Source: Nemania diffusa (Eukaryota > Ascomycota > Sordariomycetes > Xylariales > Xylariaceae). From it: a stretch of 64,000 nt of DNA. This document shows, piece by piece, positions 54,835 to 64,000 of the stretch (positions are counted from its first letter, which is position 1; each line of letters opens with the position of its first letter). The translations under genes and the position numbers were made by a program. The notes under the pieces were generated by a model. The model searched no databases. It saw only the letters and a program-made list of their open reading frames with translations, and was not told the DNA's origin. The stretch lies in assembly GCA_038501195.1 (NCBI GenBank), contig JBBPUQ010000010.1, forward strand, positions 1,939,501 through 2,003,500, written 5' to 3'.

Positions 54835-55000
54835 TTTGATGATTGTGGTGGTGGTTGGTTTGTAGGGGATGGAAGTGTGATCTGTTTAATTCTTGGTTCT
54901 GAGGTAGTAGTAGTAGTAGTTATTGTTGGTGTGTTGATGAGAGGAAGAAAGGTTGTTGTGAAAGGGTGGGAGATGGGATTTAAATAAGCAAATGACAAGT
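54835..55000 (-). promoter_or_regulatory. grg1 leader and core promoter
   Basis: The minus strand upstream of the ATG is a C/A/T-rich leader (CACCACCACAATCATCAAA just before the start), typical of highly expressed fungal genes. A TATA-like TATTTAAAT lies at about 54986-54978, about 145 bp upstream of the ATG. Confidence 0.5.
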
Positions 55001-56739
55001 CTATGAGCTGGACAATCTCAGCTTTCAAACAAGAGGCAAGTACATACATCATCGTCTTCAAACCTTCCCTACATACAGATAGTGGATTAGTTTAGCAGGT
55101 ACGTCCCATCATGTGCACAGATATACTACGTCATAAGCTATTTGTATGGCCTGCCTAGGCATGTTCCACATACAGAGAGAAGAAATTCCCCCGTGTCAGG
55201 CCGAGCTACTTTGCCAACCGAACTCAGAATCTCCTGAACAGTTGACGTCATTTCATATTCACCCGCATTCTCTCCTGCAGGCCTGCAGGATAAGACAGAA
55301 CGTAAGATATGCGAAACATCAAGGCCAGTATGGCAATTCGCTCAGTTTACCATGTTATCACAAGCCCAATTCTCTTTACGCATGCGATTCTCTCGCAATC
55401 CCGCCCAGAAAACCCCTTCATTCTACCCGTAGCTCATAGAATTCGGTACGAACATCGCCACTACTATTAAGGTTATTGTGAAGCTGTTCCTGGCGTTATG
55501 TTCTATGCTGGACCTATCAGTGCACTAGCACCAATCAGAAACAATGCCGAGTTGGGGGTAGCTATTGTCCAAAAAGCTCCGATTGGCCAGCTTTTCAATG
55601 TTTTCTCCCGCTATGACAGCATCACTACGCACTCCTGGAGCATCATGTCCGGGTGCATCAGCCAGAACCACACAAGTTTAAGCCTCAAAAGTTCTAGAAC
55701 ACTAGGAAACGGCATTTTGTGGGGTAAGTGGGTGCCAGCCGTCAGGCTATTTTGCGAGATCTCGATTGATTATTGATTCCGTCGATGCTGCCCACCTGCT
55801 TTGTAACATATCCTTTGCACTCAAGCCACTCTTACTCTTACAAACAACTCATGACGTAGTGAGGAAAGTGGAGAGATCTGCCGAAGTCTCACCAGCTCTG
55901 CAGGTATCATCGTGGACGGATCAAAAAAATCGCTGGAATGTTCTTCCTCTTCCGATGGACTGTACCATGCTGAAAACCCAACTGACGATGATGTCATTTA
56001 TGCTAGTAACCGCGCTCCGTAGCCCGTATTTTGACTCTCCGAGATGCGTCATTGACACATGTCATAGCTGTAGGTACGAACTTAGGCACAACGATCGTTC
56101 CTGAAGCTCCCTTCCTATCAAGTCAAGTGCTATAACCGAATGCCCTCATCTAGAAACTCATATTCTATGAGGCCGCCCGATACCTGGTGACAATCCCGAA
56201 TTACCCCATCATGAGATGTAAAATTTACCTGCAATTACAATTAGCCACAACTACTAGCAATACCTTGTAGATTCGACTAGCCCTTTGATACCCGTCCCTA
56301 CTACTAGTCACTACAGATAAAAGCTTAATGCCACCTCCCATGCTCGTGTTCACAGTGCACCACCGGGGCTGAGTGTAGAACCTTGGAGTTTTCCAACTAT
56401 TTGTCGTAAAGTTTTTACATGTCTTGAAGATATCTGAAAATGAAGACCATCAAGGCTTGAAGTGAAGACGTCTAACCCTGTGGAGAGTGTAGAGCATACA
56501 GGCACCTTGCTCCGCGAAATGAATATGGCATTGCTGTAGCGAAATAGGGATTAATCTCGTAAAAGCTACTGATTAGCTGATACCAGAGTTCTTGCGGCTT
56601 TTGAGGGCATTATCTTCTCGTTAATCGGTACACGATCGCTAAACGCCTCATAAAAATAGGACTATTACATAACACGACATGAATGCCGAAGGGATTTTAG
56701 ACGGCGGCTATCATCAATCGTGCCCAAAGCTGTCCCTTC
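55001..56739. other. Long intergenic region, nothing recognised
   Basis: About 1.7 kb between the grg1 promoter and the 3' end of the Cdc13-like gene. Three plus-strand frames (55146-55439, 55498-55776, 55766-56104) were read and have no family features. No tRNA or inverted-repeat element was recognised. A spliced unknown gene or a non-coding RNA cannot be excluded. Confidence 0.5.
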
Positions 56740-59700
56740 CTATTTGGACTTGCCTGCACTAATGAGTTTTTTGTTGGCCCGCTCTAACTTTGCTCTCGCA
56801 TTGACATCAAGTAGTCTAAACCACTCTCGGAGGTAGCTCACATACAGCTCGTCGGCTGAGCTGTATTCAACAGGTGGGCCCCGAATCTGCGGCGGCTCAC
56901 CCTCGTAATCAAAAACGGCCCAGCTTGACCTGTCATTGGTCCGTAATCCATAACCTTTGTTCGGCAGAGACACCACAGTGAAATTCCGGAGAAGTACAAT
57001 GTCACCATACTTGACCACTGGGAGCGTGTCCTTGTGCGGACGGTAAATGAGTACTTCGACGACAGCATACGGCCCGATAGTGTAATCGGCAATTGTGAAC
57101 GACATCATGTATTCCCTCGGACCATTCTTAGCTCGTTGTGGGTCCGGAGGCTGCATAACTGCGACTGCAATCACATCAAGTGACTTGGTGAGGTGCTGAC
57201 GCAAGGCCTCTAAGGATGTACAATCTGGAAGCTCATCGCGGAGATGACGGGCCAGCTGCAGCTTGGCGGCAGTCATAGAAGAACTTTCTTCTTCGGACCT
57301 TGATGCTTGGCTCGTGAGAGAAGCCCTTGCGAGTCGTATGCTCGAGTAATCGGTTTCGGGAGTTGGACTGCGACGGGCATCTAGCATCATTCTTTTACGT
57401 GGGTGATGTAGGGGAGTAGATGCAGCACGTTTCCCCGTTCCTCTCTTGGCAGCATTAGCTACTCGTGCTAGATGCACGCTCGGGTCGTTGCGCATCGAAC
57501 TATCTGAGTCCTCTTCATAGCTACTGCCCCGCGACACGAAGTTCCGCCTCAGTTGTGTAGAGATCTCGTCAGCAAGCTGCCTTGACGGGGTATTTTCTTG
57601 CAACGAAGACGATACTGTCTCTGCCTTGCCTGTATATTCTGACTCAGTGTAGGCCTCACTCGGGTCAATTTGGACACTCTCATTATCTTCGTCATCGAGA
57701 TCCTGAATGGAATTTTCCTCCAGTTGAGAGTGTTCCAGAATGCTAGCCTGAAGTTCTTCATCAACATCTAGGTGTGATGCGAAAGACTTGTCTGTGTCCG
57801 ATGCATTGGAATCATAGCCGAGAGAGGATTTCCGAGGAACCTGGTTGTCTTCTTGTGTTTGTTCTAAATCGTCGGGCAAGACTAGTTCCTCGTCATCGAC
57901 TTGGGTCTGGAAGCTGAGGGCTGGGGATGAAACGGTAGGTGGCTTGTCTGGAGTTGGATGCGCTTGAAGCTCTACGATTAGACCACTGTCACGTTTTTGC
58001 TGAACGCCGATTTTGTCTATATAGGTGTTGGTGTCGCGCGGCACAAAGTCCTCCACTGGCTTTTCTAAAATAGAGCTCTCCATGTCATCAAGAAGTTGTT
58101 GCTCAATAGCCGTATATAGCTCGGACGACTCTTCTATGCTAACAGAAGTGTTTGTAGTGGCAATTGGTGCACAATCCGTAACTTGGGTATCGAGAGGAGT
58201 TTCAAGCTGCACAGTGGCCAACTGAGATGTCGACGTAATCGTTATTTCTTCATATGCAGATTTATCGTCTTCAATATGCGACCGAAATGATTGGGTTAAG
58301 GGGGGCGAGGACGGCGCAGTAATTTTGAATTTATCATCGCCGGCGAATAATGGTAGGTGTAGAGTGTCGGGTTTCGCTGATGCTGTCTGATCGTGCTGAT
58401 TTTCTCCAATACTCTGCGTGGAAATCTCTGACGCTCCTTCAGAAACTATCATTTGTTGGTCATTAGAGGAGTGTTGAGTTTGGATACTGCTATCCTCAGG
58501 CGGTATAGCTGGTAACTGTTCGTTGATAGTGGGTTCTGTAACAGCGTTCCCCACGGTAGATTCGACAAACACACTGTGGCTCTGGGCATCTGACTCTTTG
58601 TCAACTGCACGGCTAAGCATTTCAAGACCGTCAGCTGCGGAGAGGGGTACGATAGCTAAATCCTCGCTACCAATCTCCGATATAGTTTCAACGCCTATAT
58701 TTTCATGCAGCTCTACTGCGGACAGAGATTGGTGAGAGGATGAATTTTCGTGATCGTGCGTGTTGCCAATGGTCGCATCGTTATCAGGCTCGGCTTCATG
58801 CTTTGATTCGATTTCTAGCTCTTTTTGCCGTTCTGCTTGATAGCTCGAGTGCTCAAGCATGTGTATTTCCTCTTGCTCGTCTACTTTTCGCTTCATTTCA
58901 TTTACAGTCACTTCTTCGTCCTCTCTCGCATCGTCATCTCCGTCCTCGTCTTCTGCGTCCTCTTCTCTATGAGGGCCTATATTTTCGTCACTCTCATTAC
59001 TCGCCTCGGAAGAGCTGTTGGCCTCGGATATAGCAGCTTGATAAGTGATTTCGGATTCTTCGTCTTTCATGTGGACCAGAGGTGGATCGTCTTGTGAGGT
59101 CACTTGTTGATAGTCAGGAGATGCCCTATAATTTATGGGAGTGCTCGATTGTTGGATTGCAGCATTTGTGTCATCGCGTTCTCCATCTTCGTCTTCGTCC
59201 TCGTCCTCATCCTCATCCTCATTTTCATCTTCCGAGGATGATATCAAATCAATCACTGTAGGGGTCGCTTGTACCGTACGTTGGGGGCCGGGTTCGGCTA
59301 TCTCCTCATCCGTCTCATATTCACCCTCATCCTCTTCGTCAAGAAATTCCTCTTGTTCTTCTTCATCCCAACTCTCGCCGTCACCAAACTCTGGATCTAA
59401 TTGATGTGGTTTAAGGTCTTCGTCATGGCTATCATCATCATCATCAGCTGGCTGTTCATAATTTCGTGTGTCATAGTCGCCGCCCATCTCGTCCTCATCA
59501 TACTCAGGCTCATCGTCGTCAGAATACTGCGCGTCAACTTCATCTTCAGCTTCCGCATCCTCAAATATGTCTCGTGTATAGGCACGGCTATTATCGACAG
59601 CATCCTCCATCGCAATTGCTTCAATATTAGAATCGGCATCCGAGTCACTCTCGTCGATAACAAGCGCTTGTTCTGGTGTGTCTCCATCTCTATTTCCAAG

Positions 59701-61359
59701 ACGATCCGGTGAGGGTATTATAGGGACCTGAGGGCTGTGGTTGACCGTGGCCCATGAACTTTGTCCCATTTCAGCTGCTTCCAAATCCTGGGGTATTTGT
59801 TCTTTTATCGTCTGCCTAGGCTGAAACGGGGGGTTATCCTCCAAATAACTTGTGGGGTAATTCGTCAAAGCTTCGTCGTTAATAGCCTGATCGTGGGTAT
59901 CCTCGACAGCCTCGAGTGGAGGATAGCTGAACGCTGGAACGTCGAGTTCGGTCGAATGGATTATACCGTCATTGATAGACTCCTGATTTTCGCCACCCCC
60001 TGGGATCGATCGACTTAAGTCGTTGGATTCATCGAATTTCGGCTGATTACTCGATATGATATTTTTGAAGTCTGAGGATGCGAAAGCTTCATTTTCACGC
60101 AAGAGAGCAGACGAGGCTTTGTGCCGAGGCTCAAAAGCGGACCGCGCTATACCTACGTTCCACGCGCTATCTGTAAAATTGTATCCCGTAGGACCCAGTT
60201 CTTTGTCAGAATGAGACGTAGGAGCACCGAAGTCGGGAGATGGAACCTCGCTGGAAATAGGAGCGGGCGTGTTTTGAATAGTTGCTTCTCCTGCTAATTC
60301 TGAGGGCCAACTATTCGAAGGTGGTGTTTGCGTCCTCCGACCTGTTGCGGCTTCTGCTGCGGCTTCCGTAGGCGTATCAGTAGGCGCGTCGTTTATTAGT
60401 ATTTGTTCTGGCGCGATTATATCTATCTCTGCATCCTGAAAAGTGCTAGTAGGCGGAGCTGGGGACTGGACCAATTCCATGGTTTGGCATGCTTCTTCAC
60501 CCATTTCTACCATGGTTGGAGAACTAACAATTCTGGTTGGGGAGCTAATCTGCTCATCGGCACCCTTGGATGGCGATGCAGCAGATTCAGGTGTTGGAGA
60601 CCTGCTAGTATATCGCCATGCACTGCTGTCCCGACCGAATCTAGTCCGCTTGCGTCTCTTCCCCTCTGCAGCACCATCTTCCTGGAAGACATCAAAGCCA
60701 CCCTCAAACAACGAGCCGTATGACATTCTAGCCCTCTTGACAAATGCAGGTGAAGCGAATTCGCCATCATTGAACTGCTTGGTATTTGTTTCCCGCACTG
60801 GTGACGCGAAACGAATAGGAGAAGGAGGGGCAAATGGAGAGATCGATTTCGTCGGAGCAAGTGGTTCAGTATGTGTCGAATCTAGAGCTGTCTCATCTTC
60901 GTGTGATTGGTCGTTAACAACGACAAGATCAATTTCGCTGGTATCGGCTCGTTTTATCCTAAGGAGCAAGTAGTCAGAGAAGACTAGCCTCCACCCAATG
61001 TCAGCACCTGGCAGACTTCGTCGTTTATTTGCTATTTCAGCCTCCCAAGCTGCACCAGCCAGACTTATGAGAACCTCGTCGTTGCTACCCAGCCCACAAT
61101 CTCCAGCAGCTTTAGCAGCTCTGCCTGTAAAATCGATTCGGACCTGGCCCTTGTTACGACGGAGGCGGAAGTTAGGTTCGGCGAGGTTGAAGGCGAATGT
61201 GCCTTCGACTTTATTGTATGGCCATGTGATCGTGACCACACCGCCAACTGCGTGGGTAGCAGGGTCTGCAACATCGGGACATAGTTCTGCAATCGGTATC
61301 GTCCTTGCTGCCTCAAGTGACTGTGCCCGTGATGGGGCTATGGTAATTGTTGGGTCCAT
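56740..61359 (-). CDS. Cdc13/POT1-type telomere single-strand DNA-binding protein
   Basis: A single 4.6-kb frame gives 1539 aa. Residues about 30-140 (THAVGGVVTITWPYNKVEGT to GWRLVFSDYLLLRIKR) look like a beta-rich OB fold. A long polar region with SP/TP-rich stretches follows; residues about 585-730 are almost purely acidic and include an (ED)n run. The C-terminus, about 1380-1490 (SLDVIAVAVMQPP, YMMSFTIADYTIGPYAVVEV, KYGDIVLLRNFTV, YGLRTNDRSSWAVF), matches the telomere-end-binding OB domain shared by POT1 and Cdc13, with a helical tail after it. Known: this domain binds the G-rich telomeric overhang in the nucleus. Canonical POT1 is shorter with the domain at its N-terminus, so the C-terminal placement suggests a Cdc13-like CST subunit (inference). 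The start ATG has A at -3 and precedes the OB region directly. No intron is needed. Confidence 0.9.
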   Translation of the reverse strand: MDPTITIAPSRAQSLEAARTIPIAELCPDVADPATHAVGGVVTITWPYNKVEGTFAFNLAEPNFRLRRNKGQVRIDFTGRAAKAAGDCGLGSNDEVLISLAGAAWEAEIANKRRSLPGADIGWRLVFSDYLLLRIKRADTSEIDLVVVNDQSHEDETALDSTHTEPLAPTKSISPFAPPSPIRFASPVRETNTKQFNDGEFASPAFVKRARMSYGSLFEGGFDVFQEDGAAEGKRRKRTRFGRDSSAWRYTSRSPTPESAASPSKGADEQISSPTRIVSSPTMVEMGEEACQTMELVQSPAPPTSTFQDAEIDIIAPEQILINDAPTDTPTEAAAEAATGRRTQTPPSNSWPSELAGEATIQNTPAPISSEVPSPDFGAPTSHSDKELGPTGYNFTDSAWNVGIARSAFEPRHKASSALLRENEAFASSDFKNIISSNQPKFDESNDLSRSIPGGGENQESINDGIIHSTELDVPAFSYPPLEAVEDTHDQAINDEALTNYPTSYLEDNPPFQPRQTIKEQIPQDLEAAEMGQSSWATVNHSPQVPIIPSPDRLGNRDGDTPEQALVIDESDSDADSNIEAIAMEDAVDNSRAYTRDIFEDAEAEDEVDAQYSDDDEPEYDEDEMGGDYDTRNYEQPADDDDDSHDEDLKPHQLDPEFGDGESWDEEEQEEFLDEEDEGEYETDEEIAEPGPQRTVQATPTVIDLISSSEDENEDEDEDEDEDEDGERDDTNAAIQQSSTPINYRASPDYQQVTSQDDPPLVHMKDEESEITYQAAISEANSSSEASNESDENIGPHREEDAEDEDGDDDAREDEEVTVNEMKRKVDEQEEIHMLEHSSYQAERQKELEIESKHEAEPDNDATIGNTHDHENSSSHQSLSAVELHENIGVETISEIGSEDLAIVPLSAADGLEMLSRAVDKESDAQSHSVFVESTVGNAVTEPTINEQLPAIPPEDSSIQTQHSSNDQQMIVSEGASEISTQSIGENQHDQTASAKPDTLHLPLFAGDDKFKITAPSSPPLTQSFRSHIEDDKSAYEEITITSTSQLATVQLETPLDTQVTDCAPIATTNTSVSIEESSELYTAIEQQLLDDMESSILEKPVEDFVPRDTNTYIDKIGVQQKRDSGLIVELQAHPTPDKPPTVSSPALSFQTQVDDEELVLPDDLEQTQEDNQVPRKSSLGYDSNASDTDKSFASHLDVDEELQASILEHSQLEENSIQDLDDEDNESVQIDPSEAYTESEYTGKAETVSSSLQENTPSRQLADEISTQLRRNFVSRGSSYEEDSDSSMRNDPSVHLARVANAAKRGTGKRAASTPLHHPRKRMMLDARRSPTPETDYSSIRLARASLTSQASRSEEESSSMTAAKLQLARHLRDELPDCTSLEALRQHLTKSLDVIAVAVMQPPDPQRAKNGPREYMMSFTIADYTIGPYAVVEVLIYRPHKDTLPVVKYGDIVLLRNFTVVSLPNKGYGLRTNDRSSWAVFDYEGEPPQIRGPPVEYSSADELYVSYLREWFRLLDVNARAKLERANKKLISAGKSK

Positions 61360-62422
61360 ATTGATAGCATCGTCGTGTGTAGTCGTCGTCGCGATAACGT
61401 GGTCGGTAGTGTAGAAGCTCTGTCTCCAGTGTTATTCGATAGCAAAGCTTATGTAGTCCTCTTCTATAGCTGTCGGGGTTGCAATATTGACTGGTAATTA
61501 GAAATCACAACACATAACTTGTCTTCACGTCCTCATGTCCTCATCTTAAGCAAACGATGGAAGTGGGGAGAGACGATTGTACACGTAGCAAGCTCCAAGA
61601 TGTCGCCCAGTGAATTCAAAAACTGGTGGTTCATGACGATGGTCTAGTCTAGCTCAGGTATCTAAACAAAACCGGTCTAAGAAGGACTGGGGGAGCTATC
61701 TACTAGACCCACTATATATCGATAAAGGACCTTGCACTGTTCAATGGGCTACAGTCCGTACAGTGTATGGATACAGTATATGCACATTATAACAGTCTGA
61801 ACAGTCCAACCCATCTTTCTTTCATCCTAGATCCATGTCCGGGAGGGGACTTGGGCCCACGGTAAATCAACTGACAATTTAAGCTTTTACCTCTCTGGTC
61901 TAACTGTAAAGCTAAAATAGGGGTTTCCCGGATAGCTTGACACGCTATGGGTATATAGATAGTACCGAGTCTTAAAGAGTTAGGTAGGTTGGGCATCATT
62001 TATCGACCGCGACATGTGTTTATCGCCTTTGATTCTACACCGAATATTTCTGTCTACGCAGTATTTTGGGTCGTTATTGAACCAGACAAGTGGGTAGGCA
62101 GCATCCTGTTATACCATTATATGAACCTAAATGCTAGCCTAGGTAGATACATAAGATGTGCCATAAATTACCAGTGCAGCCACAACTTCTTGCTCACTCT
62201 TATAATGCCTAGTCTATCTAATTGTGGTAAACAAACAACGGACAAAACGCAACCTTTGTTAGAGAGCGTGCCTTAGAATTTCTTATTCAAGTTAACAGGG
62301 TAATAACGACACCAGAGTAAGGAATAAGAAAAAGAAAGCAGAATATAGAGTAGATAGATAAGACCACACAACTCCTAACTGTTCACCTTGCCTAGAAGTA
62401 AGCTTGATACCATCTGTCGAAT
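61360..62422. other. Intergenic region upstream of the Cdc13-like gene
   Basis: About 1.06 kb. It should contain the Cdc13-like promoter and the 3' end of the DUF6594 gene. Repeated ACAGT-containing words occur at 61740-61800, and TACTAGACCCACT at 61701-61713 is shared with 49429-49441. The plus frame 61989-62276 begins at TTG and lacks recognisable features. No gene supported. Confidence 0.5.
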
Positions 62423-63674
62423 CTATGTCACGCTTGCCAAAAATGTAGCGAGCACAGCAATGTATGCGATAGCACCAACGACCGCATGACCAATGCGGCG
62501 CTCAACGTGGACCAAGGCAACGGCGAAAACCACATCGAACACCACGACAACCACGAACGAGAGTGGTCTACTAAGCCCCGCTAGATACAGGATACCGGCA
62601 GGTATCAATATCAGCAAGGAGCTAAGTATAGCTGTCGTGGCTTTGCCAAGAAACACAAACGCATCAGCCTCCACTATGTGGTATATTTGAGAGCCACCGT
62701 TATCAGGTAAGTTGCCTTTTGCATAAAGGCGCCGTATAATTGTCTATCAGGTAAACAAACGTGTTAGCCCGTGCATAGGGGCTCTATGGGGATAGTAGGA
62801 AAATGGCTGAGAGAGAGAACTAACCTTGATCCAAGATGTACCTGATAGCCACATGCTCTGAATCTTTGAATCGGTGGGATTGAAATTGACATAAGCCATT
62901 TCATCAATAGCCCTAAATCGTTCAATGGCCTCCATGCTAAGTCCATGGCACTCTTGAGCTGCCGTAAACAGCTGAGAATGAACCTGTCTTGGGACTCGAG
63001 GGAATTTGCTTGCTTTATGAAGCCACTCGACAAGTTCACCTAATCGAAGAGCATTATGTATTAACTCATTGCACGAGAGTTAACTAGAGTATCAACAACA
63101 ATGTGATGGACCATACGGTGTTTCTTCGAGATACACTCGATGTGGGTATAAAGATTTTCTCGGATATCGTTGAACTCGTCTTGCAACATGTTCTGATCAC
63201 TCTCGAGTGTTTCTGATATGTGGATAGGGTCGGAGTCGCCGAAGCAGCAATCTACGAAACTCCTCTTGTTGAAAGGGAGCTTGCATTTCTGCGATCCCTC
63301 CATCTTTTCAGCTTCCGCGACATCCAACCTGTAGAGTTGGCCTTCTAAGTAGGAGAGTTTCGTCTCGAGGAATCCGAGCTGGCGCCAATGGAGGTGTTCG
63401 AATGTTCGAAAAGCCCCGGTGTTGGAATACTGTGTTTGCATTACCGCTATCGATGGAAGCCCTTGTGGTGCTACGTCCCCTGCTTCACATTAGCCCCTAT
63501 ACAAATGACGCGCAAGATGGGCGATATATAGAATAGGGGTAGGGGGATAGAGTACTAACCAAGATCGTCGGTATCGTAAAACTGGTATCTCCGCGATAGA
63601 TCCTCTACACCAGTGGACAGCGCCCGACGACGACGACGATCGATATCTAAGTAAATAGAAGAATTTCCGGCCAT
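62423..63674 (-). CDS. DUF6594 family membrane protein
   Basis: Four minus-strand exons proposed: 63674-63560, 63470-63117, 63039-62825 and 62743-62423, about 334 aa. Intron 1 (GTTAGT ... ACGTAG, branch GCTAATG) and intron 3 (GTTAGT ... GATAG, branch GCTAAC) are clear and keep phase. Intron 2 is uncertain: I use donor GTATGG and acceptor GATTAG (77 bp), which keep frame, but other donors downstream (GTTAAC, GTGCAA) are possible. The order fits fungal DUF6594: an N-terminal GLPSIAVMQTQYSNTGAFR segment, a helical coiled-coil-like region around HWRQLGFLETKLSYLEGQLY, then three C-terminal membrane helices at about 264-284, 288-308 and 313-331 with VERRIGHAVVGAIAY between the last two. The function of the family is unknown. 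Confidence 0.8.
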
Positions 63675-64000
63675 ATTTAGAGAGTTTATTTAAGGGGGAA
63701 TATGTCGTAGTACGGAGGTCGACATCGAAAGTATATCTTATCGGGGTTGTTAAACTGACATGAATTCGTCGTAACCAACGTGTTGGCTCCTGGAAGCTAT
63801 TACTGCATAGTTTATATACACCGAAGGAGATCGGAACGAGGAATAGTAGGCACTAAAGTTAGACAAAAACGATAGCCTTGAGGAGGCAGTGAGGCCCCCG
63901 CATACTCGTTTCTCAACCCCAATGTGAGGCTCAAGATACCATAGGTATGCTGTGGGCGTGCGGCCATTGGTTCTCAGTGAAAGAGTATCGTCTTCGTGGG
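63675..64000. other. Upstream region of the DUF6594 gene
   Basis: 326 bp to the window end. No TATA box or coding frame recognised. Confidence 0.5.

Noticed and set aside
59135..59404. Ser-rich plus-strand frame
   Set aside because: Antisense of the acidic repeat of the Cdc13-like gene.
61989..62276. 95-aa plus-strand frame
   Set aside because: Begins at TTG, no domain or membrane pattern, lies in a probable promoter region.
62423..62674. Stand-alone 83-aa membrane protein
   Set aside because: Its apparent start is GTG and the frame continues upstream to a good acceptor at 62744; it is the last exon of the DUF6594 gene.
1..64000. Telomere repeats (TTAGGG), tRNA B-box motifs and CRISPR-like spaced repeats
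   Set aside because: Looked for on both strands and not found; the regular arrays seen are AT minisatellites within transposons.

Overview
The window is nuclear DNA of a filamentous ascomycete (Pezizomycotina; class not resolved). The evidence is short GT-AG introns with CTAAC-like branch sites, a Grg1/CCG-1 homologue, an EXPERA/EBP-family protein, a DUF6594 protein, a large Cdc13/POT1-type telomere protein, and a transposon graveyard mutated almost only by C-to-T and G-to-A transitions, as in repeat-induced point mutation (RIP).

Layout. Positions 1 to about 49,375 form an AT isochore of roughly 97-98% A+T by eye, with no believable gene. It is not structureless. Paired direct repeats outline five LTR-retrotransposon fossils, called A, B, C, D and F here: A (6025-12734), D (22245-39657), B (27292-35428), C (36675-38633) and F (about 43081-48722). 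B and C both lie inside D. Matching 5-bp target duplications flank B (ATAAA), C (ATTAA) and D (AATAA). Removing B and C leaves D at about 7.3 kb, a normal retrotransposon size. A further repeat family, 'X' (16954-17150, 21867-22153 inverted, 39658-39910), carries a 10-bp tandem array and may be the terminal inverted repeat of an older element. Residual G+C rises in steps at element borders, from about 1-2% in old background, through about 5-9% in A and B, to about 35-40% in C, so composition looks like a relative clock. C is a short (1.96 kb) non-autonomous element with a G16 tract and G-rich repeats. A centromere or pericentromere is possible but not shown.

The boundary at about 49,375 is abrupt. 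Five protein genes follow: a very GC-rich glutamine synthetase-like gene (+, 2 exons) that starts only 480 bp from the isochore edge; an EBP/EXPERA sterol-isomerase-like membrane protein (-, 2 exons); a Grg1 homologue (-, 3 exons, 71 aa); a 1539-aa single-exon protein with an OB-like N-terminus and a C-terminal telomere-binding OB domain (-); and a DUF6594 membrane protein (-, 4 exons, one junction uncertain). They do not form an obvious pathway or cluster. Spaces between genes of 0.3-1.9 kb hold no feature I can support beyond a few promoter or poly(A)-like sites. No tRNA, rRNA, CRISPR array or telomere repeat was seen.
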